Part shown: positions 1-6,820 of the stretch, one piece after another
Layout of the letters: every line of letters starts with the position of its first letter
Numbering within the stretch: the first letter of the stretch is position 1
NCBI GenBank assembly: GCA_028571885.1
Contig: JAPVVU010000015.1
Location: 1-18,698, forward strand
Direction: 5' to 3'
From: Gammaproteobacteria bacterium
GTDB taxonomy: Bacteria > Pseudomonadota > Gammaproteobacteria > GRL18
DNA: 18,698 bases
The notes under the pieces: model-generated
What the model saw: the letters and a program-made list of their open reading frames with translations, nothing else
Databases searched by the model: none
Told to the model about the DNA's origin: nothing
Made by a program: the position numbers and the translations under genes

Positions 1-571
1 ATTTATCAAACTTAGCTTCTTCTTCCAGAGCCTTGGTCAAAGAATTAATTTGTTGTTTGTTGTAATTACCATCCAGCAGGTCCTGCATATAGTCAGAATC
101 TAAATCAACAATCAGTCCATTATTAGTGGCATTGTTAAGAGAACGGTTCAAAGCAAAAAGTTGTTCTTCTGTTAACTCTGCAATCTGTTCAGGTAATATT
201 TCTTTTTCTTTTACCAGGTTAGTCTCTGCTTCCTTGAAGGCCTCTTCAGTATCAGCAACAGCCTGTTCAAGTGCTTTATACTCGTCACTATCAGGATCGG
301 CAGTGGAATTATCCAGTTCTTCTTCAGCATCTTTCCAATCTTGTTCAGCAGCATCAACTAATTCTTCCTGCCAGCCAATTAATGTCTCTTCAAGACGTAC
401 GGGATCATCAAATTTTTTGCCATCTGTGACTGCTGCATCGACAGCTTCTTTTTCTACGTCAGTGACCTGTTCTTGTTCTTGCTCCGCTTCTTCTGCATAA
501 ACCGCTGAAAATGATGCGCCGCCAATCATTGCTGTTGCAACTAAAGCTGACAGTAATTTTTTCTTATACAT
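1..571 (-). CDS. Exported acidic helical protein, 3' end outside window
   Basis: I do not recognise this family. The ATG at 571 is preceded by GGAG seven bases upstream. The first 26 residues form a clear Sec signal peptide: Lys-rich n-region (MYKKK), hydrophobic core, and likely cleavage after AVYA. The visible mature part, about 164 residues, is rich in Glu, Asp, Ala and Gln (AEQDWKDAEEEL and similar), which suggests long amphipathic helices or a coiled coil. It is followed by a less charged stretch containing NRSLNNATNNG and the motif DGNYNKQQINSLTKALEEE. No enzyme motif or Cys is visible, and there is no lipobox. The gene runs off the left edge after 190 codons, so its full length and C-terminal domain are unknown. 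It is divergent from the next gene. A periplasmic or outer-membrane-associated location is inferred from the signal peptide. Confidence 0.8.
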   Translation of the reverse strand, partial: MYKKKLLSALVATAMIGGASFSAVYAEEAEQEQEQVTDVEKEAVDAAVTDGKKFDDPVRLEETLIGWQEELVDAAEQDWKDAEEELDNSTADPDSDEYKALEQAVADTEEAFKEAETNLVKEKEILPEQIAELTEEQLFALNRSLNNATNNGLIVDLDSDYMQDLLDGNYNKQQINSLTKALEEEAKFDK

Positions 572-765
572 AATGAATCTCCAAAACACATTAATAAAAT
601 AACTTCATGGTGAAATATGCCACTCTGTTTGTCACAGATTGAGCAATTTTTATACAATAAATAATAGCATGTCTTCACCATTTTCAAAGTAGTTTTATCC
701 TTACAAATTAACATAATTCAATTTTTGACGTCTTTAATGTGGAAATTGTGACCAACTATACATTT

Positions 766-792
766 ACCAATAATGATCCTATTATTATTGGT
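766..792. promoter_or_regulatory. Perfect 9-bp inverted repeat, possible operator
   Basis: ACCAATAAT (766-774) and ATTATTGGT (784-792) are exact inverted copies with a 9-base spacer. The centre lies about 43 bases upstream of the ATG at 822, in the divergent spacer between two exported-protein genes. This is a suitable position for a repressor or activator site or a leader hairpin of the small downstream gene. I do not recognise the binding protein. Confidence 0.4.
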
Positions 793-821
793 TATCATAC
801 ATCCATCAAGGGAGTTACTTC

Positions 822-1040
822 ATGTTTAAGTCTATTCTTCTATCATTGTTCATGACCAGTCTGATCTTATCACCTATGGCCTATGCCAAAAAAGATAAGG
901 ACAATAAGGGCCCCAATGACATGGCCTATGAAAAGGCCAGCGATAAATCTTCATTTAATCGTGATACTGATGACTACAATAAAAAATCTAAAGAGAAAAA
1001 AGAGAAAAAACAAAAAAATAAAGGAAAGAAAAATAAATGA
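822..1040 (+). CDS. Small exported Lys-rich protein
   Basis: A 72-residue protein that I cannot assign to a named family. The start is well supported: GGGAG lies seven bases before the ATG. Residues 1-22 are a Sec signal peptide (hydrophobic core LLSLFMTSLILS, cleavage likely after AYA). The mature peptide of about 50 residues has a neutral first part with the pattern GPNDMAYEKASD...SFNRD. It ends in a strongly basic tail of repeated Lys with Glu, Asn and Gly (from about residue 54), without Cys or aromatic clusters. The high lysine content suggests binding to an anionic partner such as nucleic acid, LPS, peptidoglycan or polyphosphate, but that is inference only. A hairpin follows its stop. 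An overlapping frame on the same strand lacks a signal sequence and a ribosome binding site, so I rejected it. Confidence 0.75.
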   Translation: MFKSILLSLFMTSLILSPMAYAKKDKDNKGPNDMAYEKASDKSSFNRDTDDYNKKSKEKKEKKQKNKGKKNK

Positions 1041-1044
1041 ACGC

Positions 1045-1077
1045 CTAAATGACAGCACAAAAGCTGTCATTGTTTAG
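1045..1077. terminator. Hairpin between convergent genes
   Basis: AATGACAGC / GCTGTCATT form a perfect 9-bp stem with an ACAAAA loop (1048-1071). An alternative longer stem adds CTAAA/TTTAG with a small bulge. It lies between the convergent stops at 1040 and 1082, as expected for a shared terminator. The U-tract is poor on both strands, so efficiency is uncertain. Confidence 0.5.
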
Positions 1078-1081
1078 CTCT

Positions 1082-1768
1082 TCAACTTTCTTTATTAACA
1101 CTCACCAGGTAATAAGCCAGCTGCCCTGCCTTTTTCTCTTTAATAATTGTCCAATTATCAGGTAATTGGGGCAGTTTGGTCTTTTTTTCTATTTCAATAT
1201 AAATAATTGCCCGCTCAGATAAACAATTTGCTTTATCCAGAAGATCACAAAACACGGGCACCAGCTGTTGATTAAATGGCGGGTCAAGAAAAACAATATC
1301 AAATGTTTTTTGGGGAATTGGGGGGATAGAGCCTTCAGCTGTTTTTAATACAGAGCCTTCAGCGGTTGCTTGTGCTTGTAGTGAAGAGCAAGAGCCTTCA
1401 GCGGATTTTAGCAAAGAGCCTTCAGCCGTTCGTAACAAAAAGTCACGCGCATCCATTTGCATCAGCCGGGCATTATCAACCCCCAGCAGTTCAAGGTTCT
1501 GACGAATCATTCGAATGGCCTGGGGATTTTTATCAATCATTACGACTTCACCGGCATAACGAGAAAGTGCTTCCAGCCCCAAAGCACCACTGCCGGTAAA
1601 CAGATCTAAACAGCGCGCCCCGGCAATGTCACTCTGCAGCCAGTTAAACAAGGTTTCACGCACCCGATCCATGGTTGGACGCAAACCTTCACCATCAGCA
1701 AAGCTGAGCTTTCGTCCACGCCACTGACCACCGATTATCCTTAATTGATTAGCCTTTGCTTTCTTCAA
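1082..1768 (-). CDS. rsmD: 16S rRNA (guanine-966-N2) methyltransferase RsmD
   Basis: SAM-dependent enzyme that methylates G966 of 16S rRNA in the small subunit. Family landmarks are present: RIIGGQWRGRKL near the N-terminus, RPTMDRVRETLFNWL, SAM-binding motif DLFTGSGALGLEALSR (about 55-70) and catalytic DPPF (about 162-165). No ATG is available near the family N-terminus. I choose the TTG at 1768, which gives a start MKKAKANQLRIIGG and has AAGG eight bases upstream. It overlaps the preceding M16 gene by 20 bases. An ATG at 1813 is possible but adds a low-complexity leader. The protein is about 228 residues, against roughly 190-200 usual, because about 40 extra residues of [LV]L[KR][TS]AEGS repeats sit between motif DARDFLL and FDIVFLDPPF. 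The insertion lies just before the catalytic motif and is in frame, so the gene looks intact. Confidence 0.92.
   Translation of the reverse strand: MKKAKANQLRIIGGQWRGRKLSFADGEGLRPTMDRVRETLFNWLQSDIAGARCLDLFTGSGALGLEALSRYAGEVVMIDKNPQAIRMIRQNLELLGVDNARLMQMDARDFLLRTAEGSLLKSAEGSCSSLQAQATAEGSVLKTAEGSIPPIPQKTFDIVFLDPPFNQQLVPVFCDLLDKANCLSERAIIYIEIEKKTKLPQLPDNWTIIKEKKAGQLAYYLVSVNKES
1328..1426 (-). repeat. In-frame 12/24-bp repeats inside rsmD
   Basis: The 12-mer AGAGCCTTCAGC (plus strand) occurs exactly four times, at 1328, 1352, 1391 and 1415. The spacings are 24, 39 and 24 bases, all multiples of three. On the coding strand each copy encodes AEGS preceded by Thr or Ser, within an octapeptide unit [LV]L[KR][TS]AEGS. 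The units accompany an expansion of RsmD relative to its usual length. Confidence 0.9.
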
Positions 1769-3254
1769 GCACTTTACCTTTGTCAACAGTGCCTTTGTCA
1801 ACAGTACCTTCATCTGCCTGAGCTTTGCCAGAAAGAGTCTCAACATCAGGCCCGACAATAATAGTGACCATTTTTTCCGGATGAACACGGCGCTTATAAG
1901 CTGATTTGATTTGCTCTAATGTAACGGCTTCAATATGGGCATTGTATTTATCCAGATAATCCAGCGGCAACTCATAAAAACCAATCACTGCCAGATTTTC
2001 AACAATGTCCTTATTGCTTGCCTGACGCAATGGAAAACTGCCGGTAATATTCAGCTTGGCTTCATCCAGTTCTTCTTTCGTTGGGCCCTGTTCAATAAAT
2101 TGCTGTAGATTTTCTTCAACCAGTTTAAGGGCTTCCTCTGTTGAACTTTTCTTGGTGGTAAAACTGAATTGATAAGGACCTTGTGCATGCATAGGCACTA
2201 AATAACTACCGATGCTATAGGTCAGACCTCTTTTTACCCGAACCTCTTTCATTAAACGAGCACTAAAACCACTGCCGCCAAGAATATGATTACCCACATA
2301 GAGGGCATATAAATCCTCATCGCCTCGTTTTAGAACAGGCTGTCCCATTAGAACCGTTGTTTGAGTGGAGGGATGATTTTCTCTGATCACAATTGCTTCT
2401 GTGTTTTGACTGGCCGAAGGTAATTGGGCAGCCTTTTCACCCACAGGTAAAGCAGTGGAAATTTTTTCGGCATAATCCTGAGCCTGAGCTTCTGTTAAAT
2501 CACCAACTATTGCCAGTACGACATTTTTTGCCACATAAAATTGTTTATAATAAGCCACCAGGTCTTTTTGCTGAATCACTTTGAGGCTCTGTCGATTACC
2601 TGCTGGCGGTGTGCCATAAGGATGAGACTTATAAAGGGATTCATAGAAAAGACGAGAGGCTTTTTTAGAGGGCGTTTGATCCGCATAATCTAATGCCACC
2701 AGCATTCTGGCACTTTCGCGCTGTAGTGCTTCCTCGGGAAAAGAAGCCGTTGCCAGAATTTTAGTCAATAACTCTAAAGCACTATCACGCTGCTGCTGGT
2801 AACTCAGGGTACGCAGATTAACTATAGCCATATCACGATAGCTGCCATTACCGTATTCAACACCCAAAGAGGCAAACTGCTCGGCAATCTGATCCGCACT
2901 TAAATCAGATGTGCCCTCAAAAATCAGACCATTGGTTAATTTGGCTAAACCTGCCAGTACAGTGCCATTATCTGACTTAAAATTACCATCTCTTGCACCA
3001 CCTGCATCAAAAATAAGTCTAAAATCAATCATAGGCAGACTATCAGCCTGTTGATAAAGCACTTTCATACCATTGCTGGTGAACCACTGAGTTATTTTGC
3101 CCACTTTTACTCGTTGTTGCACACTTTCTTTAGCGGACACTTCACTCGCACTGCTGATAGAAATACTTAACAATGACATCACAGCAATAGTGAGCAGACT
3201 CAAAGCGGTTATTTTTTTTATTCCTGTCATAATTCTTGTCATACTAGTTATCAT
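1749..3254 (-). CDS. M16 peptidase-family protein, non-catalytic partner
   Basis: A 501-residue periplasmic or membrane-anchored M16 (pitrilysin/insulinase clan) protein. It has an N-terminal hydrophobic signal segment (about residues 12-35, ending SSASEVSA) followed by the two M16 repeats. Where active members have HxxEH, this protein has LAGLAKLTN before GLIFEGT, so the zinc ligands are absent. The second half keeps the usual features of the M16 C-terminal domain (GGSGFSARLMKEVRVKRGLTYS). Its gene starts one base after the stop of the catalytic M16 gene, with AGGTGA inside the upstream 3' end as ribosome binding site. That is the usual arrangement for an active/inactive M16 pair forming a heterodimer. 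The C-terminal tail carries a GTVDK duplication. The substrate is unknown. Confidence 0.88.
   Translation of the reverse strand: MITSMTRIMTGIKKITALSLLTIAVMSLLSISISSASEVSAKESVQQRVKVGKITQWFTSNGMKVLYQQADSLPMIDFRLIFDAGGARDGNFKSDNGTVLAGLAKLTNGLIFEGTSDLSADQIAEQFASLGVEYGNGSYRDMAIVNLRTLSYQQQRDSALELLTKILATASFPEEALQRESARMLVALDYADQTPSKKASRLFYESLYKSHPYGTPPAGNRQSLKVIQQKDLVAYYKQFYVAKNVVLAIVGDLTEAQAQDYAEKISTALPVGEKAAQLPSASQNTEAIVIRENHPSTQTTVLMGQPVLKRGDEDLYALYVGNHILGGSGFSARLMKEVRVKRGLTYSIGSYLVPMHAQGPYQFSFTTKKSSTEEALKLVEENLQQFIEQGPTKEELDEAKLNITGSFPLRQASNKDIVENLAVIGFYELPLDYLDKYNAHIEAVTLEQIKSAYKRRVHPEKMVTIIVGPDVETLSGKAQADEGTVDKGTVDKGKVLEESKG
1776..1805 (-). repeat. 15-bp tandem duplication in the M16 partner tail
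   Basis: Two adjacent 15-base copies (1776-1790 and 1791-1805) differ only at the first base and share the core CCTTTGTCAACAGT. They encode the repeated pentapeptide GTVDK near the C-terminus of the M16 partner. A third, degenerate start follows. The repeats lie just upstream of the probable TTG start of rsmD. Confidence 0.85.
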
Positions 3255-3255
3255 C

Positions 3256-4740
3256 TTAATTCACCTGCTCCAATTGCTGCTCTTTATCCATTATTTCACC
3301 CGCTTGTTTTTTTATGGGTTTAAGCGTAGCAACGGTCAGTGTTTGAGGTACAAAATATTTTTTGGCCACCTGCTGTATCTGTTCTGCTGTCACCGCCTGA
3401 ATCTGCTCAACATATAGGCGTTCTTTTTCCCAGCCTATGCCAACAGTTTCTGCAATGCCTATTTTCATACCCTGATAAAACATTGAATCCTGCTCATAAA
3501 CGGCTGAAGATATCACTTGTGCTTTAACACGATTCAATTCAGCATCAGTCACCCGGTTATTTTTAATATCTTCCAATTCATTTAACAAAGCGGTTTCCAA
3601 TTGTGCCGTGGTCATACCTGTTACCGGGATACCATCGAGTAAAAACAATGTCTGTATTCTGTCATTCATTGAATAACCCGCTCCTGCAGAAGTCGCAATT
3701 TTACTGCCCCGGATTAAATTTTTACTGAATCGGGCGCTATCACCACCATCCAGTATGCCCGCTAATAAATCGAGTGCATAAGGCTCCCACTTTTCTGTTG
3801 CGGTATTAATAACCGGCACTTTATAACCCATAACCATATAGGGCAGTTTGGCTTCAAGCTTCATCTCGATTCGCTTACCCCCTTTTTGTTCTCGTTCAAG
3901 CCGAGGTTTCAGGGCAGTAATATCAAAAGGTTTTAATGGACCAAAATATTGTTTGGCCAGTTTAAAAACGGCATCTGGCTCAACATCTCCCACCACCACG
4001 ACTGTGGCATTATTGGGTGCATAATAGCGTTGATACCATGTATTTAAGTCATCCACAGTCATATTTTTTAAATCATCCATCCAGCCTATGGTGGGATTAT
4101 GATAACCGCTATTATCAAAGGCTGTGGCATGGAACTGCTCATAAGTCAGCGATTGTGGTTTATCCTCAGTACGCCAGCGACGCTCTTCCATCACCACCAT
4201 CACTTCTTTAGCAAATTCTTCTTTTGGCAGTACCAGACCTCTCATTCGATCAGCTTCCAGTTCAAAACTGACTTTCAGCCTGCTTTTTTCCAGTTTCTGG
4301 TAATAGGCGGTGTAATCTTTGGAAGTGAAAGCATTGTCTTCGCCACCATTACGAGAGATGATTTTATTAAACTCACCTGCCGGGTATTTTTCTGTTCCTT
4401 TGAACATCATGTGCTCAAGAACATGGGAAACACCCGTGGTTCCGCCACTTTCATAGCTTGAACCCACCTTGTACCATACCTGTGAAATAACAACAGGTGC
4501 CCGATGATCGGGTTTAACAATGATTTTTAAACCATTTTCCAGTGTTATTTCACTGATCTGTGAGAGTTGCCTGCCCTGTTCATTAGCACCCCTGTCATTT
4601 GCAAAGAGGGGCTGAATCAGACAAAACATCACTAAAGCACTGAACAGGCTTTGGTGAATAATAGTTTTCTGAAAAACCATGCTGGAAAGACGTTTTACTG
4701 CCTGTTTAAACTCTCTATTCTCTGCTGTATTTCCCATCAT
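3256..4740 (-). CDS. M16 family zinc metallopeptidase, catalytic subunit
   Basis: A 494-residue M16 zinc peptidase, probably acting in the periplasm. The catalytic motif HVLEH (residues 106-110) holds two zinc-binding His and the catalytic Glu. The third ligand is expected in VVMEER (about 185), at the family spacing. The C-terminal M16 domain follows. An N-terminal hydrophobic stretch (about 27-47, ending PLFA) is a signal sequence or anchor. Its n-region is long because the start chosen (ATG at 4740, with GAGAAGAA upstream) lies 20 residues before an internal Met at 4680 that would give a standard signal peptide but has no ribosome binding site. It forms an operon with the non-catalytic M16 gene one base downstream and is divergent from ftsY, as in many gammaproteobacteria. 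The natural substrate is not deducible. Confidence 0.92.
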   Translation of the reverse strand: MMGNTAENREFKQAVKRLSSMVFQKTIIHQSLFSALVMFCLIQPLFANDRGANEQGRQLSQISEITLENGLKIIVKPDHRAPVVISQVWYKVGSSYESGGTTGVSHVLEHMMFKGTEKYPAGEFNKIISRNGGEDNAFTSKDYTAYYQKLEKSRLKVSFELEADRMRGLVLPKEEFAKEVMVVMEERRWRTEDKPQSLTYEQFHATAFDNSGYHNPTIGWMDDLKNMTVDDLNTWYQRYYAPNNATVVVVGDVEPDAVFKLAKQYFGPLKPFDITALKPRLEREQKGGKRIEMKLEAKLPYMVMGYKVPVINTATEKWEPYALDLLAGILDGGDSARFSKNLIRGSKIATSAGAGYSMNDRIQTLFLLDGIPVTGMTTAQLETALLNELEDIKNNRVTDAELNRVKAQVISSAVYEQDSMFYQGMKIGIAETVGIGWEKERLYVEQIQAVTAEQIQQVAKKYFVPQTLTVATLKPIKKQAGEIMDKEQQLEQVN

Positions 4741-4855
4741 TAAGTTCTTCTCTTCCTATTGCTTAGCTGCTGATATTAAAATATTGTGTACTTGTATAAA
4801 ATCTAGGATAATATGAAGCTATTTTACTTTAATGTCCATCATTTAGACATAAGTC

Positions 4856-4883
4856 TTTAACCAAATTGTTTGTTAATTATAAA
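4856..4883 (+). promoter_or_regulatory. Candidate sigma-70 promoter of ftsY
   Basis: TTTAAC (4856-4861) and TATAAA (4878-4883) are separated by 16 bases, 14 bases before the ftsY ATG. If used, the leader would be very short, which fits the absence of a recognisable ribosome binding site before ftsY. Based on consensus similarity alone in AT-rich DNA. Confidence 0.3.
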
Positions 4884-4897
4884 GTATCGCCTATCCC

Positions 4898-6016
4898 ATG
4901 TTTAGTTTTATAAAGCGTAATAAAGAGACCATCAAGAAGCAAAACAGTTCCGCTGATTTGCCTGAATCTTCTGAACAGGTTAGTAGTCCTGACTCTATTG
5001 ACAACCTTGAGGGTGATAGCAGTCTTGAACTTGCTAACAGTCCTGAACTTACTAACAGTCCTGAACTCGCTAACAGCGAGGCAACAAAAAAAGGATTATT
5101 CGGTCGTTTAAAACAGCGTCTGAGCAAAACCCGCAGTTCCATTACCGATGGTATCAGTAATGCCATTTTGGGTAAAAAGGAAATTGATGACGATCTGCTT
5201 GAAGATATAGAAACTCAATTATTAATCTCTGATATGGGTGTCGAAGCCAGCATGTCTATCATTGACAGCTTAACTGATCGGATTTCCCGCAAGCAATTAT
5301 CCGATGCAGATTCTCTCTTTGAAGCCCTTGAAGAAGATATGAATGCACTCTTAGAGCCTGTTGATATTCCTTTTGTTGTTGATACCAGCAAGCGCCCTTA
5401 TGTGATTCTTATGGTTGGCATCAATGGTGCGGGTAAAACCACCACCATCGGTAAGCTGGCCAAAAAATTTCAGCACGATGGCTATTCAGTCATGCTGGCT
5501 GCCGGGGATACCTTTCGTGCAGCTGCCGTAGAGCAACTGCAGGTTTGGGGTGAACGCAATGATATTCCAGTCATTGCCCAGCACACTGGAGCCGACTCAG
5601 CTTCTGTCATTTATGATGCCATTCAAGCAGGTAAAGCACGCAATATTGATATAGTCATTGCCGATACTGCGGGCCGGTTACATACTCAATCTAACCTGAT
5701 GGATGAATTAGCTAAAGTAAAACGTGTTGCCTCTAAAGTGGATGCCAGTGCCCCTCATGAAGTGATGCTGGTGGTCGATGCCGGCACTGGACAGAATGCA
5801 TTAAATCAGGCTGAAGAATTTAATAAAACAGTTGGTTTGAGTGGTATTACGGTAACAAAACTGGATGGTACAGCAAAAGGTGGTATTATCTTTGCTATTG
5901 CAAAGAAACTCGTCATTCCCATTCGTTTTATCGGTGTTGGCGAGAGTATTGATGATCTCAGGCCATTTAATGCCAAAGAGTTTGTCAGTGCACTTTTGAG
6001 TCGGGATAGTTCTTAA
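4898..6016 (+). CDS. ftsY: Signal recognition particle receptor FtsY
   Basis: GTPase that docks the SRP-ribosome complex at the inner membrane and hands nascent membrane proteins to SecYEG. It has a short acidic A region (about 1-62), then the N domain beginning GLFGRLKQRLSKTR. The G domain has P-loop GINGAGKTTT (174-183), DTFRAAA, DTAGR (256-260), TKLDGTAKGG and the C-terminal IGVGESIDDLRPF. At 372 residues it is complete. The A region contains a small hexapeptide tandem repeat (ELANSP type). The ATG at 4898 has no clear Shine-Dalgarno, but the MFSFIKR start is plausible and no better upstream start is visible. It heads the ftsY-ftsE-ftsX-rpoH gene string conserved in gammaproteobacteria. 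Confidence 0.97.
   Translation: MFSFIKRNKETIKKQNSSADLPESSEQVSSPDSIDNLEGDSSLELANSPELTNSPELANSEATKKGLFGRLKQRLSKTRSSITDGISNAILGKKEIDDDLLEDIETQLLISDMGVEASMSIIDSLTDRISRKQLSDADSLFEALEEDMNALLEPVDIPFVVDTSKRPYVILMVGINGAGKTTTIGKLAKKFQHDGYSVMLAAGDTFRAAAVEQLQVWGERNDIPVIAQHTGADSASVIYDAIQAGKARNIDIVIADTAGRLHTQSNLMDELAKVKRVASKVDASAPHEVMLVVDAGTGQNALNQAEEFNKTVGLSGITVTKLDGTAKGGIIFAIAKKLVIPIRFIGVGESIDDLRPFNAKEFVSALLSRDSS
5024..5077 (+). repeat. Three 18-bp tandem units in the ftsY acidic region
   Basis: Units 5024-5041, 5042-5059 and 5060-5077 follow the pattern YCTGAACTYRCTAACAGY-like with two to four differences. They encode consecutive LELANS, PELTNS and PELANS. They sit in the poorly conserved acidic N-terminal region, where length changes are likely tolerated. 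Confidence 0.9.
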
Positions 6017-6088
6017 TCCCTCCCTTTAAAAAAAGGGGAGCGTAAGATAAAAAAGCTTAAGTTAACAGCACTGCCCACTTAGGGCGCC

Positions 6089-6820
6089 ATGCAAAAAAAC
6101 AATAATAACAATGGTTTTTCTATGATTTTGTTTGATCAGGTCAGCAAGCGATATAAAGGTGGCAATGAAGCACTCAGCAAGGTGAATTTTCACCTGCATC
6201 CAGGTGAAATGGCTTTTTTAACCGGTCATTCTGGTGCCGGGAAAAGCACCCTGCTGAAACTCATCGCTCTGATTGAACGGGCCTCAACCGGCAATGTTAT
6301 TGTCGGCGGCAAAAATCTCAATAAAGTCAGCAAACATACTCTGCCCTATTTACGCCGTAATATGGGTATTATCTTTCAGGATTACCAATTACTTTATGAC
6401 AGAACAGTCTTTGATAATGTTGCTTTGCCGCTCATTATCAGCGGTTTTTCATCACGCGAAGTCAAAAAACGTGTCCATGCAGCGTTGGATAAAGTCAGCT
6501 TATTACGCTTTGAAAAAAAATACCCTGTCACCTTGTCTGGTGGTGAGCAGCAACGGGTCAGCATTGCCCGGGCAGTTGTCAATAAACCCGCCCTGCTGTT
6601 AGCCGATGAACCCACTGGTAATCTGGACCATGACCTGTCCCGTGAAATTATGGATTTATTTATGGCTTTTAACCAGGTTGGCGTCACGGTACTGATTGCA
6701 ACCCATGATATTCCTCTGATCAAGCAACTCGATAAACGCATCATTCAACTAAACCATGGCCGGCTAAACCATGCTCAACAAGGACATGATCCGTTGATAA
6801 CAGCAGGTGATGAGTCATGA
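6089..6820 (+). CDS. ftsE: Cell division ATP-binding protein FtsE
   Basis: ATPase of the FtsEX complex, which couples the cytoplasmic divisome to periplasmic peptidoglycan hydrolase activators. ABC landmarks: Walker A GHSGAGKST (46-54), Q-loop FQD (96-98), signature LSGGEQQR (149-156), Walker B ALLLADEP (168-175) and H-loop ATHD. At 243 residues it has an extra Asn-rich leader (MQKNNNNNGFS) before the usual FtsE start MILFDQVSKRYKGG. The internal ATG at 6122 fits family alignments, but only the 6089 ATG has a weak upstream AGGG, so the start is uncertain. It follows ftsY by 72 bases, which include an imperfect CTCCC/GGGGAG hairpin without a U-tract. It overlaps ftsX by four bases (ATGA). Confidence 0.96.
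   Translation: MQKNNNNNGFSMILFDQVSKRYKGGNEALSKVNFHLHPGEMAFLTGHSGAGKSTLLKLIALIERASTGNVIVGGKNLNKVSKHTLPYLRRNMGIIFQDYQLLYDRTVFDNVALPLIISGFSSREVKKRVHAALDKVSLLRFEKKYPVTLSGGEQQRVSIARAVVNKPALLLADEPTGNLDHDLSREIMDLFMAFNQVGVTVLIATHDIPLIKQLDKRIIQLNHGRLNHAQQGHDPLITAGDES

Noticed and set aside
126..500. Ser-rich open frame opposite the first exported protein
   Set aside because: Its Ser/Ala-rich composition is the complement of Glu/Asp/Ala codons in the minus-strand gene, which has a signal peptide and ribosome binding site.
1769..1888. N-terminal extension of RsmD by 40 residues to ATG 1888
   Set aside because: It overlaps the M16 gene by 140 bases, reads as a Leu/Lys-rich out-of-frame translation of the 15-bp repeats, and does not match the RsmD N-terminus.
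6020..6040. Hairpin CTCCCTTT / AAAGGGGAG between ftsY and ftsE as terminator
   Set aside because: The stem has a bulge, there is no U-tract after it on the plus strand, and ftsY-ftsE-ftsX are normally co-transcribed.
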